In this document: in pieces, positions 35,380 through 45,535 of the stretch | Layout of the letters: each line of letters begins with the position of its first letter | How positions within the stretch are numbered: the first letter of the stretch is position 1 | Assembly: GCA_021186555.1 (NCBI GenBank) | Contig: JAJKFL010000427.1 | Coordinates: 18,562,505-18,626,504 of the forward strand | Origin: Reticulitermes speratus | Lineage: Eukaryota > Arthropoda > Insecta > Blattodea > Rhinotermitidae | DNA length: 64,000 nucleotides | Direction: 5' to 3' | Translations under genes and position numbers: made by a program | Notes under the pieces: model-generated | The model's input: the letters and a program-made list of their open reading frames with translations, nothing else | Database searches by the model: none | Told to the model about the DNA's origin: nothing

Positions 35380-35830
35380 GGTACTGGGTCTCTTTCTGGG
35401 GGTTAAACGGATGGGGTATGGCGTTGACCACCCACCCCCATCTACAGCCGAGGTTAAAGAAAGAGTAAAGCTATTTTTTTGTGATGAAGGGCCCCGCAGC
35501 TGACGCTACGGACGCACCACAGCCTTAAGGCTTTTTGTGCAACCCCTGTGATGAAGATGAACATTTTTTTTACCAAGTTTTACAATTAATGGAGCACCAG
35601 TGGAATGAAATCGACAGGGGAAAACCGACAACTCGGAGAAAAACCTGTCCCAGTGCCACTTTGTTCACCACAAATCTCACATGGACTTGACCTGGGATCG
35701 AACCCGGGCCTCCGCGGTGAGAGGCCGGCGACTAACCGCCTGAGCCATGGCACGGCCTAAGAGTAGAGCTATACCTCTACTCCCCCTCTGGGCCTTCATG
35801 GCCTGTTCTAGGGTGAACTTTATTCCTTCC
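35380..35830 (+). repeat. SINE-A 3' part, interrupted by SINE-B
   Basis: 35380-35474 and 35759-35830 together read as the second half of SINE-A (CACCCCCATCTACAGCC, GAGGTTAAAG, then CTCTACTCCCCCTCTGGG and GGGTGAACTTTA). The interruption is the SINE-B at 35475-35758. Confidence 0.85.
35475..35758 (-). repeat. SINE-B nested in SINE-A with 14-bp target duplication
   Basis: AAGAGTAAAGCTAT (35461-35474) and AAGAGTAGAGCTAT (35759-35772) flank the insert, differing at one base. The insert reads on the minus strand GGCCGTGCCATGGCTCAGG through GTTTTCCCCTGTCG to GGGGCCCTTCATC and a T/A run. This dates SINE-B activity after SINE-A. Confidence 0.9.
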
Positions 35831-36062
35831 GGCTTATTTAACGACGCCGTCAGGAGCTGAGTCTACATAGTGTTGAATGACAGGATAATTACCGAACAAT
35901 GAATTATAATGTGGACGTAAGCAATCGTGACCTAATTTGAGGTAATTTCCCGGCATTTTCATTGACCGACTGAGGAAAATAACAAAGACCCTTGGCCGTT
36001 TGGTCTAGGGGCCGAGGTTTGAAGCCGGAATAACCCGGATGCGAATCAGGGATGATACACAC
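35822..36062 (-). repeat. SINE-D copy
   Basis: Minus strand: CTGATTCGCATCCGG, CGGCCCCTAGACCAAACGG, ATGCCGGGAAATTACCTC, AAATTAGGTCACGAT, ending GTCGTTAAATAAGCCGG. It shares the order of blocks with 39697-40190 and 55420-55610. Confidence 0.7.
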
Positions 36063-36589
36063 TCGCTTGTGACGTTCATATTGTAACGGGGGAGGGGCTG
36101 TTACGGGCGGTGACGTGGCTGGATCCTGTACCTTCACTCCCCCATACGTCTTGATGACGCGATAAAAGAGTACAGGGACAGCTGTAACTATTGTCACGGA
36201 GGGGGGTCAATGACCTGGTCAATCAATATTCAAAGTTAAGTGCGGGTCACATTTCCGTAATCCGACTTTGTGTGTTGCAGTTGGACACGCGGAACCAGAG
36301 CAGAGAAGTGTCTAGCCGGAATGACGGACCCTGACGTCACCATGGGGACTGATATGGTACAACTGACAGTGGTTACTATAACAAACATACCGGTAAGCCT
36401 TTGAAGCATGAACATAATCTAATCTCTGTGTACACGTTGACCTCAAACGTTACAGAGGATACTGCTGTGTCAAAGATTAACCCTGCTCTTTCAGGACGGG
36501 CGCATGAACGCACTCCGTCAGGAAATATCAGTCTTGTGTGTAGTGACGTATCATAATTGTTTTAATCATCATGTAGTCTTACGAGGGGT

Positions 36590-37075
36590 CCATAGCCTTC
36601 TCCCAAGCAAGTCCTCCATAGAGTGCGATTTAATGCTTCCTCTTTCAGTTTACAGTATCTTCTCTTTTGCTTAAGGTCATCCAGTAGCTGCTTACGTCTT
36701 CTTCCTCGTCTTCCCGTCATTTATATCTTTCCTTCTATATTTTCTTCAATAACGCGTTTCAGAAGATAGTTTTTACGCAAGATGTGACCAATCCAATTAG
36801 CCTTCCTTCTTTCTATTATATGTAGGATGTTTCTTTCCTTCTCCACTGTTTGTAATATTTCTTCATTTTCCACACGATCGATCCAACTGATCTTTTCCAT
36901 CATTGTCCAGCACCACATTTTACAACTTTCAAGGTATTTCTGATCTACTTTCCAAAGTGTCCACGTTTCAGCACCATACAAAGCGATGCTCCAGGTGTAG
37001 CATTTTACTAGTTTCTTCCTTAAATTTAAGTCCAATTTGCTGGTGGAAATAATCTGCCTTTTGTTGGATGATGCT
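36590..37075 (-). pseudogene. LINE reverse-transcriptase C-terminal region
   Basis: Minus strand 37035-36721 is open: LRKKLVKCYTWSIALYGAET, WTLWKVDQKYLESCKMWCW, RRKANWIGHILRKNYLLKR. This is the classic post-RT tail of CR1/Jockey/RTE-like non-LTR elements, continuing with stops and shifts to about 36590 (DGKTRKKT...LLGR). The RT active-site block is not present. Confidence 0.8.
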
Positions 37076-37854
37076 TTTTACCTGGAAATGCTGCATTTAA
37101 TTTCACGTGCACATCTTGCATTGTTAGTAACGTATATTTAAAAAAATAAGTTATATATTTCGCATTGGTATTGTTTTTTATTTATTCAAGCATTTAAAAT
37201 AATATAAATGCAAATATGTAAGAACACGTAATTACGTATCATACGGCATTATACTTTTATATAAGACACACAACATAAAAAACGTACCGGTACGGGGGCC
37301 GGTCTGCAAGTTTGAAAATCACAACGTAGTGATGCGCCATTCAGACGTTTACATGTGGCAAATGTAGCGTACATGCACGAGTATGTTACTCGGCACAGAC
37401 ATGCGTAAAACGATATCGTGATTAGCAATCGGCCAGACCGGCGGCTGAAACAGGTGGCAGTGGTACGGTACCAGGCCGTGAACAGCACCTGTCGTAAAGC
37501 GTATAGAGTATATGCGGCAACACTTGTGAAAAGGTTGCAGTGATTCCTACGTTGACTACCTGCTTTAACACTAAACGACTCTGCGGCTACCCACAGTGTG
37601 TATTTATGTATGTCATACGATTCGCTCAATGGCGATTATTTCCCTCAATGGCATTAACTGACTCGTAATGCAGACGCAGGTACCAGCTCCTCCTCACAGC
37701 TTTGTACTTAACATGCAGGAGGTAAGTCCTATTACAGTTCTTCCTGTCATCTGCCGGTCAGTATTGCAATGTCTTCAGGACTTGCCGTTTTAAGGAATTT
37801 CAGTAACGTTGAATACCAACATGTGAGGTTTCCACAGTGGTGAAGATTTAAGAT
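37076..37854. other. Unassigned intergenic sequence
   Basis: A 126-codon minus-strand frame (37629-37249) has no recognisable motif and skewed composition; not called as a gene. Confidence 0.35.
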
Positions 37855-38285
37855 TTTAGTGTTCTGGGTCGTCACTGTGAGCTTTGGTAAGTGGGTACCG
37901 ACGTTTCGGGAGGACGTACTACGCCATCTTCCACCTTGAAGAACGAGGAGGTGTGTATCTCCGGAACGTTGGTATCTACCTACCAGAATACATGGTGTCG
38001 TAACCCGGATGCAGTGGCGTATCTAGGATTTTTGGCGCCCGGGGCGAGAAACAACAATGGCCAACCATTACAGAAATTACGAACTTTAAAGGAATCACAA
38101 TTACTTATTGAATTTCCCTTTATTTGACTCAATAATTTAAAATTTGTTGAGAGCAGAAAATCATTTGTTTTTACTTAAAATATTTATGTTACCACCCCTT
38201 GGACTCTGACGCCCAGGGCGGCAGCGCACCTCCCCCCCCCATCCAGCTACACCACTGCCCGGAAGATCATACCATAAACGTTAAA
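37855..38285. repeat. Hammerhead-family inverted repeat interrupted by a MITE
   Basis: 37855-38009 carries GTAAGTGGGTACCGACGTTT, GCCATCTTCCACC and CGTTGGTATCTACCTACCAG; after the MITE at 38010-38257 the ending GGAAGATCATACC resumes, as in TATCCCAGAAGAC of relatives. Confidence 0.65.
38010..38257. mobile_element. Non-autonomous DNA element (MITE), about 248 bp
   Basis: CAGTGGCGTATCTAGGAT at the left and the inverted CAGTGGTGTAGCTGGAT at the right form TIRs, continued by GGCGCCC-like subterminal inverted repeats. CCCGGA at 38004-38009 and 38258-38263 is a candidate 6-bp target duplication. No ORF. Superfamily not assigned. Confidence 0.75.
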
Positions 38286-38339
38286 GACTGACTTTTTATG
38301 TTTTGTGTGCCGTGCATTTTATCGTAAGTCTAAATCAAA

Positions 38340-38430
38340 CCAACAAATACACAAGATTATTGGTACGTATAAGATATATTTTCAACCTCTACATATGTTT
38401 CGGCAAATAGATTGCCATCTTCAGGGGGTA
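38340..38430. repeat. Solo arm of a hammerhead-family element
   Basis: AACCAACAAATACACAAG followed by CTACATATGTTTCGGC and GCCATCTTCAGGGGG matches the left arm of 21157-21367, but no inverted partner follows. Confidence 0.65.
38385..38429 (-). ncRNA. Hammerhead ribozyme-like motif H4
   Basis: Minus strand: ACCCC, CUGAAGA, U, GGCAA...UUGCC, GAAA, C-AUAU-G, UA, GAGGU. Stem I has one C-A mismatch; stem II is five pairs. Confidence 0.55.
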
Positions 38431-38483
38431 TATATCAGAGAACTACAAGTGGTGTCTGCATCCAACTATACAATATATGGTTT

Positions 38484-38744
38484 AAAGACTGATTTTTTTT
38501 TTCCAATGGCGCAACAGCCCCTAGAGGGCCAGGGCCTCCTCATTGTCAAGGCTTCACGATCATTCTGACACACCAGACTCCTCTGGACGAGTGATCAGCA
38601 CGACGCAGAGACCTCTGCCTGACAATACTTACAAGAAATAGACATCCATGCCTCCGGCGCGATTCGAACCCACAATCCCAGCAGGCGAACGGCTGCAGAC
38701 CCACGTCTTAGACAGCGCGGCCAATGGGATCAGCAAAGACTGAT
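38484..38744 (-). repeat. SINE-C copy with 10-bp target duplication
   Basis: AAAGACTGAT at 38484-38493 and 38735-38744 flank an element reading on the minus strand from GCTGATCCCATTGGCCGCGC, B box GGGTTCGAATCGC, to GAAAAAAAAA. Confidence 0.88.
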
Positions 38745-39690
38745 ACAGTATCACTAAATAAATTAATAATAAAGCCGTAAATGTACGTACTTGATAATAA
38801 TCCGTGTCAAGAACGTGTTGTTTCAACTCTGACGTGACATGTGTTTCTGTTGCATCTCATTAACGCTCACAATATCTTGTTCTTAATGGGAGAACTAATT
38901 TTCTTCTAATTTTCGTCTTTTTCGTGTAATAAACAAGTAACATTCGTTGTTCATACAGTATCCATACATTACTTCCACATGTGTGAACAAAACACTTTGC
39001 CAGCACTATGTCGATTCTAACAGGTGGTGATAGAACTGGGACACTGTTCCGAGCGAATTTGGAGGTACACTCATAGCTTCACCATTATTGTCCTTTATTT
39101 ATAGCACAGTGATACCGTATGTTCTACCTGCTTTAACTCTCAGAACCTCCCACGCAACGTACGCATATCTTCGGTCTGATTCTCAGAACGACCACTGATA
39201 ACTGGTTAGTCTTTATAATGAAGACGCTGTGTGTTTGTTATGACCTAGGCACTGAGTTTGTAACGATTGTTGAGATGAATTTCATGCTTCCAAAGGCTAA
39301 AATCTGTCACCTGTTCTTGCACTGCGCAAACAGCACGACACTTGGATTCGTGACAACTTGATCACGCAGCTGTCCTTTTAAAACTATCCTTGCATACGCC
39401 TCGCAATCCACACAACAGTGTGAGTATCGCAGTTCCGTTTCTTGGTTACGTTATCTCCCGTTGCCCCATCTTTCTCTCTCTCCCACGTCGCGCTCTGCCA
39501 CTCATGCTCTTCACTAACCTTGAGAATGAAGGTGACTGACTTTGTTTGAACTGCATTAAGTCGATGCAAATAGACACGTTACCTTCCCACAAGCCTACTT
39601 TATCACACAGTCTTTGCAAGTGATCCATTTCTCCCCTCAGGTAATGACTGTAACATCGCATGTGACGGAACGTCAACTCAAATAGCTGGT
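38745..39690. other. Unassigned intergenic sequence
   Basis: No gene or recognised repeat. Confidence 0.35.
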
Positions 39691-39696
39691 ACTCCT

Positions 39697-40195
39697 GCTT
39701 CATATTCGGGAGGTGTAGGGTTCAAATCTTGGCCCGCATAGCGGTTATCCTTAGAGTCTTCCTGGTTTTCCCCAGTCCGTACTGGCAAACGCCGGAATAG
39801 TACCTCAGATTAGGCCACAATGACGTCCTTCATTGTTCGCTAATCACTTGACGTAATCTGAGGTACTGACAGCTGTAAACAGACCCTTATTCTTCTTCTC
39901 TTGCACTACAGCCCTTGGTGGGCTTTGGCATCCCGTTTATCGGGTTTCTGGACAATGAGATATTTTTCCGGGTATCAGGTCGTTAGCCTAATGCCCCAAC
40001 CCCCAACCTGGAGGACCAGTGGTCTGCTCTTTGTCTGGTCCCTGCCCTTCGACCTGTCTGGCTTTGGTGGCCCTACCAGGAGCTTAGCTCCCGCCAGCAT
40101 AGCTCTCAGGGTCGTAACGGGACACACAAACCTCCCCGCCACGATAAGGCGGCAGCCCCGGGGAGGCTGTAAACAGACCATAAACCGTAAAATCG
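39697..40195 (+). repeat. SINE-D copy interrupted by a retroelement fragment
   Basis: B box GGGTTCAAATCTTGG near 39718, then CCGGAATAGTACCTCAG and ATTAGGCCACAATGACG. The element is split by the insertion at 39886-40165 and ends ACCATAAACCG. Confidence 0.75.
39872..40179 (-). mobile_element. Short retroelement fragment with 14-bp target duplication
   Basis: GCTGTAAACAGACC is repeated exactly at 39872-39885 and 40166-40179. The 280-bp insert reads on the minus strand GGGGCTGCCGCCTTATCGTG, CCTGGTAGGGCCACC, GACCAGACAAAGAGC, CCAGGTTGGGGGTTGGGGCA. This resembles a conserved 5' segment of some animal LINEs; exact family uncertain. Confidence 0.7.
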
Positions 40196-40287
40196 CATAT
40201 AAGATTGTCGTTCTGTTTTAAAACTCAGACGACAAGTCGAAATAATATGTAGCTAACCTTGATTTCAGGCTTCCGCCGTGATGTTTA

Positions 40288-40419
40288 TGAGATCTGCGCT
40301 CTTCTGGGATATTAGTTGGACTCTTGACCCGTGAAGATGGGACCGATACGTTGTCCCGAAACGTCGACAAACAATTACCACACGACGCCGCGTAATAGCC
40401 CAGAAAAGCGCAGATCTCA
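40288..40419. repeat. Inverted-repeat element, sister of 30273-30502
   Basis: Arms TGAGATCTGCGCTCTTCTGG / CCAGAAAAGCGCAGATCTCA with a central GTGAAGA, U, GGGAC...GUCCC, GAAAC, GUCGAC. Its left flank GGCTTCCGCCGTGATG is the inverse of CATCGCGGCGGAAGCC beside the 30273 element. Confidence 0.8.
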
Positions 40420-40731
40420 ATATGTAGCTAAATCCGCTTAATGCAGGAGTGTGGAAATTGAGAGGTATTACAAAGAAATAAAGAGGAAGATGCCCTTATG
40501 TTTAGGTGAAGAGGAGGTCAGACATGTTGTTGAGCTGTTTAGAAACTGCAAAATGGAGAACGGAATTCTTAAATAATAAATGAGGTGGTAGCTTATAAAA
40601 AATGTTAAGCTGTATTAATAAAGTTCTGGTTATAAGTCTAGGTGTATATTTAGACACAGTTAAATATAAGTGGTTTAACAAGATAAAGGATATATAATTT
40701 AAAGCTTTCACGGCAACTGAATTCAATAAAA

Positions 40732-40838
40732 TATTCTCGGTCTAGCAGCCGCGTAACCTAACGTTTCGAGAACCATCTCTGTCCTTGTCATCAGGGAAGC
40801 CCTGACGCGGCCGCTAGCCCTAGAATATTTTATTGAAG
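40732..40838. repeat. Short inverted-repeat element, divergent hammerhead-like core
   Basis: Arms TTCAATAAAATATTCT / AGAATATTTTATTGAA and CGCGGC blocks. Minus strand has CUGAUGA...UUCUC, GAAAC, GUUAGG. Stem II is imperfect. Confidence 0.7.
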
Positions 40839-40969
40839 GAAAAGGATTTGTCAAGAATACGTGTATTTAATGGCGAAATGGCTACCACTGTGACAACCCG
40901 GGGTTAATCGGTAGGTAGCCTCAAGCATGTTGGATGAGCCGAAATCAATAAAAATGATGATGATAAATT

Positions 40970-41374
40970 TAATAATAATAGTATATTATTATTATTATTA
41001 TTATCCACTTTCCTTACTTCACACCAGTTCAGCTGCTTCTCAAAAAAGTACCGGTCTCACTGACCAAGCACTTTTTATTCATTGTTCTGCCAAAAATTTT
41101 CTGACTATAAGGCATGCATTGTTACTGCTTTCTGCATTAGAATATATAGAGCTGGGCGAAGATTAAGCAGTTTTAAACTTTCTTGTAATTTGTTTGGAAT
41201 AGTACCCGTTGTGACCAGTACTGGTGGTATTGTATAGGCCGTTTTCAGTCGCCATATTCTTATAAGCTCTTATTTCAAGTCTGTATACTTCTGGAGCTTC
41301 TCGGTGATGGTGCTGTGAAAGTTGTGACTGTTAGGAATTATTACGTCTACTTTGATGGTTTTGTCAAGTATAAC

Positions 41375-41400
<26 letters not shown>
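40970..41400 (-). pseudogene. LINE 3' end with (TAA)n tail
   Basis: Minus strand reads VDVIIPNSHNFHSTITEKLQ, KYTDLK, stop, ELIRIWRLKTAYTIPPVLVT, TTGTIPNKLQESLKLLN with three in-frame stops, then a (TAA)n run (plus (TTA) at 40980-41003). The IP-x-x-H-N ... LWxxxxxxxxPVVxxxxG pattern is the C-terminal domain of a common arthropod non-LTR element. Confidence 0.75.
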
Positions 41401-41405
<5 letters not shown>

Positions 41406-41534
41406 TAAGTTGGTCTCAGGCTGTGCCCGGTGTTGTTGAACACCCACAATAACTTTATATTATATATACCTTGCATTTTAATAATTAATTATTTATTCCA
41501 ACAAATGCACTAAACTGTTTTAGTGTTTTCTTGT

Positions 41535-41575
41535 CCCTACATATGTTTCGGCACTCCTTGTGCCATCCTCAGGGG
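41535..41575 (-). ncRNA. Hammerhead ribozyme-like motif H5
   Basis: Minus strand: CCC, CUGAGGA, U, GGCAC-AAGGA-GUGCC, GAAA, C-AUAU-G, UA, GGG. All core bases are present with the extra U; stem I is three pairs. Confidence 0.55.
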
Positions 41576-41708
41576 TGTCGTCGAGAGTTCACAGTTTTCA
41601 ATGCATCCAATTCACCATGAACAAGAAGATAAGTGATATTCAGTGACAGTGAATTATATGGTGTGAAAGTTAATTGGATGCATTGAGGATTGTGAACTCT
41701 CGACGACA

Positions 41709-41749
41709 CCCCTGAGGATGGCACAAGGAGTGCCGAAACGTATGTAGGG
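41709..41749 (+). ncRNA. Hammerhead ribozyme-like motif H6
   Basis: Plus strand copy of H5: CCC, CUGAGGA, U, GGCAC-AAGGA-GUGCC, GAAA, C-GUAU-G, UA, GGG. The only change is in the stem III loop (AUAU to GUAU). Confidence 0.55.
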
Positions 41750-42429
41750 ACAAGTAAACACTAAAATAGTTTAGTGCTTTTGTTGGAATAAAATAATTAA
41801 TTAACCCACAATAAGGTTCATTTCACCAAGTATCTGTTCGGAGGTTGTATCAGGGGATTTTGAAATGAGTGTATAAAGCCTGGAACATAGTAAAATGACA
41901 TGGTTGGAAATTTCAGCTTCATCACGAAGTGCTAGTCATCATTAAGCATTTTTATCACTATGTGACAGGTGTTTAGAATGACAACTTTCGGCTCCTGGAA
42001 CGTTATGCGCGATTTATTATTATTATTATTATTATCACTTGTGGGCAACTCTTGGAAGCAAGATTAGTTCTGCCTTGAGGAAGGCTTTAAATTAGTTCCC
42101 TCACCTGTATTAAGGAAATTTAACATATGCACTTAAACGGAATTATTGATTGGCTGTGTTAACAAGAAACTTCGAAGTCCATGGACCTGCGTTACGTGCG
42201 ATTTTCTGTCATGGTTGTTAGCCCGCTCTCAACCCCAGGGCGAATGACTACCCCTTATCGGCTATCTGACACTGCTTATTATATTTGTAGCTACCCTGCA
42301 CGTCTGGAAGCCATTTTCTGCATCCGAAATCTGAAAACCACAATTAATCCATATTTTTAAATTGCTAGTACATCAAATTCTGTGAATTGTTCCAAAAGAA
42401 TTTTATCCAATTTTATTTTCTAAGTTTAA

Positions 42430-43560
42430 ATCCATATGTAGGTGACGTTATTGGGGACCATCAGTGTGGATTTCGTCGCAAGTGACGGACTGCTGATCAG
42501 AAATTCTGCATCCGTCAAATAGCTTATATAGAAAATTTGGGAGTACTGTGAGACAATACATCAGGCGTTGATAAAACTTCTATAAGCCTGGGATTTAGTT
42601 TGGAGGGCGTTTTTGTATAATACTCTCAACGATTTTGGTGTACCCATGATTATAGTCCATTAAAATTTGTCTCAACGAAACCTGTAGTAAAATCCACACA
42701 GACGCACGTTTGTTTCCCAATCAGAATGACCTGAAACAAGGAGGTCATTCATACGCTTATTAACTTTGTTTTATAATATGCTATTATGAAGGTTCAGAAG
42801 ACTCGGCAGCACATTAACTTGAATTAATCGCATCAACTATTTTACATGCTAATTATTATGATTTATTGGACCAAAACGCCATACAGAAAACACAGACTCT
42901 GTATTTGATGTTATGAGGTTGGTGTAGGATAAAACAGATACAACAGCGTAGGCCAAAATGTTCGATTTTTTTTATCGGAAGTTAAAGGTACAGTTCTCCC
43001 TAGAACAGGCCATGAAGGCCCAGAGGGGGAGTAGAGGCATAGCTCTACTCTTTCTTTAACCCTGGCACTAGATGAGGAAGGGTGCTCAACTCCACGCCCC
43101 GGCCGCTTTACACCCGGGAAAGAGACCTGGTACCCATTTTATAGGAGGCTGAGTGGGCCCCAGGGCCGGTCTGGACGGGTGTTGAATTCGATCCCCGGAC
43201 CGTCCAGCCCTGTAGCGAGTCGCTATACCGACTGAGCTATCGCGGCCCACTTTTTATCCGATGATGACATAAAGACAGCTAAATAATCCGTCGAGAAAAT
43301 GGCAAAGTTCAAATATTTAGGAATGACAGAAATAAATAAAAATACATTAAAAGCAGAAGAATTCGGGAAATGTTTGCTGCTCTTTGGTTGAGAATCCTTT
43401 GTTGTCCTCTCTGCTACTTGGAAACGTAAAGATTCAAGTGAACCCATCGGTAAGTATGATTTAAATGCGTTTTGTGTAGATGAGGAAATTTGGTCTTTCC
43501 CTCTAGGAAAATTAAACAACACTGTTCAGAGGAGAATATCTAATCTCATTCTTGTTTTGC
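42430..43560 (+). pseudogene. LINE reverse transcriptase relic, split by a SINE
   Basis: 42430-42960 reads PYVGDVIGDHQCGFRRK, then DQKFCIRQIAYIENLG, and after shifts LINFVL..YAIMKVQ, LLDQNAIQKTQT, corresponding to IIGDHQCGFRRNRSTTDQIF through the YADD region of Jockey/RTE-type RT; the catalytic aspartates are lost to substitution. After the SINE-A at 42985-43250 it resumes with MAKFKYLGMTEINKNTLKAE and a decayed SGNACYHSVQNLLSS-like stretch. Stops and shifts throughout. Confidence 0.8.
42985..43250 (-). repeat. SINE-A inserted in LINE relic
   Basis: Complement of reference SINE-A: CTAGAACAGGCCATGAAGGC, CTGGCACTAGATGAGG, GGCCGCTTTACACCCGGG, ATTCGATCCCCGG (B box), ATACCGACTGAGCTATCG (A box). 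Confidence 0.9.
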
Positions 43561-43700
43561 GCTTTGAGATTCTGACGCCGCTAAACGTTGAGACTGCGGT
43601 CTTATTATACCCTGAAGATGGAAGAATAAGATTTCTCCGAAACGTTCGTAACCATCTACTGGACTGCAAGTCTTCATGTCCCAGAAATCCACAGTCTTTA
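43560..43700. repeat. Hammerhead-family element
   Basis: Contains CTAAACGTTGAGACTGCGG, motif H7, and ACCATCTACTGGACTGC, TCATGTCCCAGAA. Confidence 0.65.
43609..43655 (+). ncRNA. Hammerhead ribozyme-like motif H7
   Basis: Plus strand: UACC, CUGAAGA, U, a six-pair stem II with one bulged A (GGA-GAA / UUC-UCC), GAAA, C-GUUC-G, UA, ACCAU. Stem I pairing is poor. Confidence 0.45.
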
Positions 43701-43729
43701 TTGTCTTTAATTTGATAAAAATTGATAAA

Positions 43730-43915
43730 AATTGGGATAAAAATGATTGGTTATACGAGGGTCAACACGGTTTCAGGCCGGGATATTCGTGTGAAAGTCA
43801 AGTAATCACGGTTTGCCAGGACATGCAACTCTGAAATAGATTAAGGGAGAGAATTCGTAAAATGTTTTCTAGGCTTTCGATTTGTTGTATGAGCTGCTTG
43901 CGAAAATTGCCCCTG
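43730..43915 (+). pseudogene. Non-LTR reverse transcriptase fragment, noisy
   Basis: Reads QHGFRPGYSCESQVITVCQD, then after frame breaks AFDLLYELLAKIAP. This is the QHGFRPGYSCESQ...DFSKAFDxVPHDRLLxKI region of a Jockey-like RT, and is unrelated to the LINE relic at 42430. Confidence 0.7.
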
Positions 43916-45535
43916 CCCGGATTTGTAAGGATTCAAGTAACAGAAATATTTTAAATGCGTATGTGATGGTAGATGAGGGAAATGTTATTTCCTAGGGAAA
44001 TTAAACAACTGTTCACGAGAAATATGTATTGCCCTTCGTTTTGGCTTGAGTTCGACAGCGCAAAGTTGGAGACATGGATCTATTATACCCTAAGATGGAA
44101 GAATAGATTCTCGAAATTCGTAACACATGTAATAAAGACTAAACGTGCAAAGATCTTCATGCTCAGGGAAATCACAGTCTTTAGTCTTAAATTTGATAAC
44201 TTAACTATCAGTGAGAAAAGCGTTGTTTAACAACAGATCCTGACGAACATGTATCACAAGTGCCTTTTGCCTGAATAAATCAGAATGTGGCAAGATTGTA
44301 AATACTGACGGGGTCAAACTTGGACCACTAGATTAGATGGCTGACAATTGTAATTGACAACGTCAGCAGTTGTTGTAAATACGACTATGTCAACTGAAAA
44401 TTCGAATGTAATGCGTCTAAAAGGTGTCAAAAGGGAAAATCTTAAGCTCAGCTAATCCGATGGCGATGTTCGTGGTGGCGTCTTCGAATGCGCGTGTGTG
44501 ATCCTAAGGCGGACGGCAGTTAATGAAGCGTGACTGACAAAAAAGTAAACGGCTAAACTTCGCCATTATTTTATGTTTGGTTCAACTGGAAAATTTTGCG
44601 AATGTTTAGAAAGAGGATTCATGTTTATTATTCAAGCATTGATGGCAACGGGTCTTAAATGGTTAGGGTCAGATCTACATATGGCACCATTCTCCGGGTT
44701 CAATGGGTAGTGTGGGATTGTGATGAACGGAAATTAGGAACAGGAGTTTTAGGCCGGTATATCGGTATTCCCTGTCATTTGTAAATCAGCGCGATCACTC
44801 TGGATAAACACGGAATGCTTTAGGGAATCAAAACACTACTCACCTCTTCATCACAGGGTTTGCACAATAAGTGTCAAGTGGTGCGTCCGATAGCATCGCG
44901 CGGGGCCTAAAAAAAATGAAAGGCGGGAAGGGAATGAAAAAGATTCACATCGGATGGTAAATTATTTACATTAAACCGTGCATATAAGTAGAATCGGTTG
45001 TCATAAGTAAGTGGTCACCAACGGCATTGAATGTCCTGGTGGAGAACGAACGAGACGGTTTGTGCAATATCAGTGCAGTCCGAAGCTGATAGAGGTGTTC
45101 TTTTGTGTGAAACAAATTATATTATCGTATTGATAGGTTTTTACTCCTTGCTGGTTCATTTCCTTTCAACGTTCGTGATTCGTACAGCAACTTCTTGAGT
45201 TAGCGTCAATTCTCTATTCTTTTGCTCATCAGCGTGAAATTAGACTTGATACCTTTTTTTATTAATCTTGAGGTGTTTTATTATGAAAATTGTATGCTTT
45301 TTTGTTTTTTGGTTGGTTTCTTAAGTGTTGGAATTTTTTGATTTTTTTCAATTGGTAAGCCTTTAGGGGAGGTCGTCTTTTTTGTTCGGTACGATAATTT
45401 AGAACATGTGGTAGATCTCTGAAGTGACTGTAGCAAGATTTACTGACAACACAAATTCACAAGAGCATGATCCATGTGACTGGCAAGACTATTCGCAACC
45501 CACAATCGTAGTAAAGCTGGTGCCGTACTAGAACG
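43915..45535 (+). repeat. Heavily indel-laden second copy of 43415-43727 plus 45567-47045
   Basis: Landmarks occur in the same order in both copies: GGATTCAAGT, TTTAAATGCG, TATTATACCCT, CACAGTCTTT, ACTATCAGT, GGACCACTAG, GCAGTTAATGAAGC, GGGTTCAAT, TTGAATGTCCTGG, GAGAACGAACGAG, GCTGATAGAGGTG. Differences are mostly single-base losses and homopolymer changes. The SINE-B in this copy is unreadable, while that in the other copy (46070-46370) matches the family consensus, so this copy is the degraded one. Confidence 0.8.

Larger units (their letters stand above)
41478..41804. repeat. Long inverted repeat with hammerhead-like cores in both arms
   Basis: Arms of about 150 bp: TTAATAATTAATTATTTATT, CCAACAAATGCACTAAAC, CTTGTCCCTACATATG, CGACGAGAGTTCACA on the left, with complements on the right. 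Both arms keep an intact core (H5, H6), pointing outward on opposite strands. Confidence 0.92.

Noticed and set aside
40970-41400. Retained host gene fragment
   Set aside because: Three in-frame stops, a (TAA)n tail and a LINE C-terminal signature.
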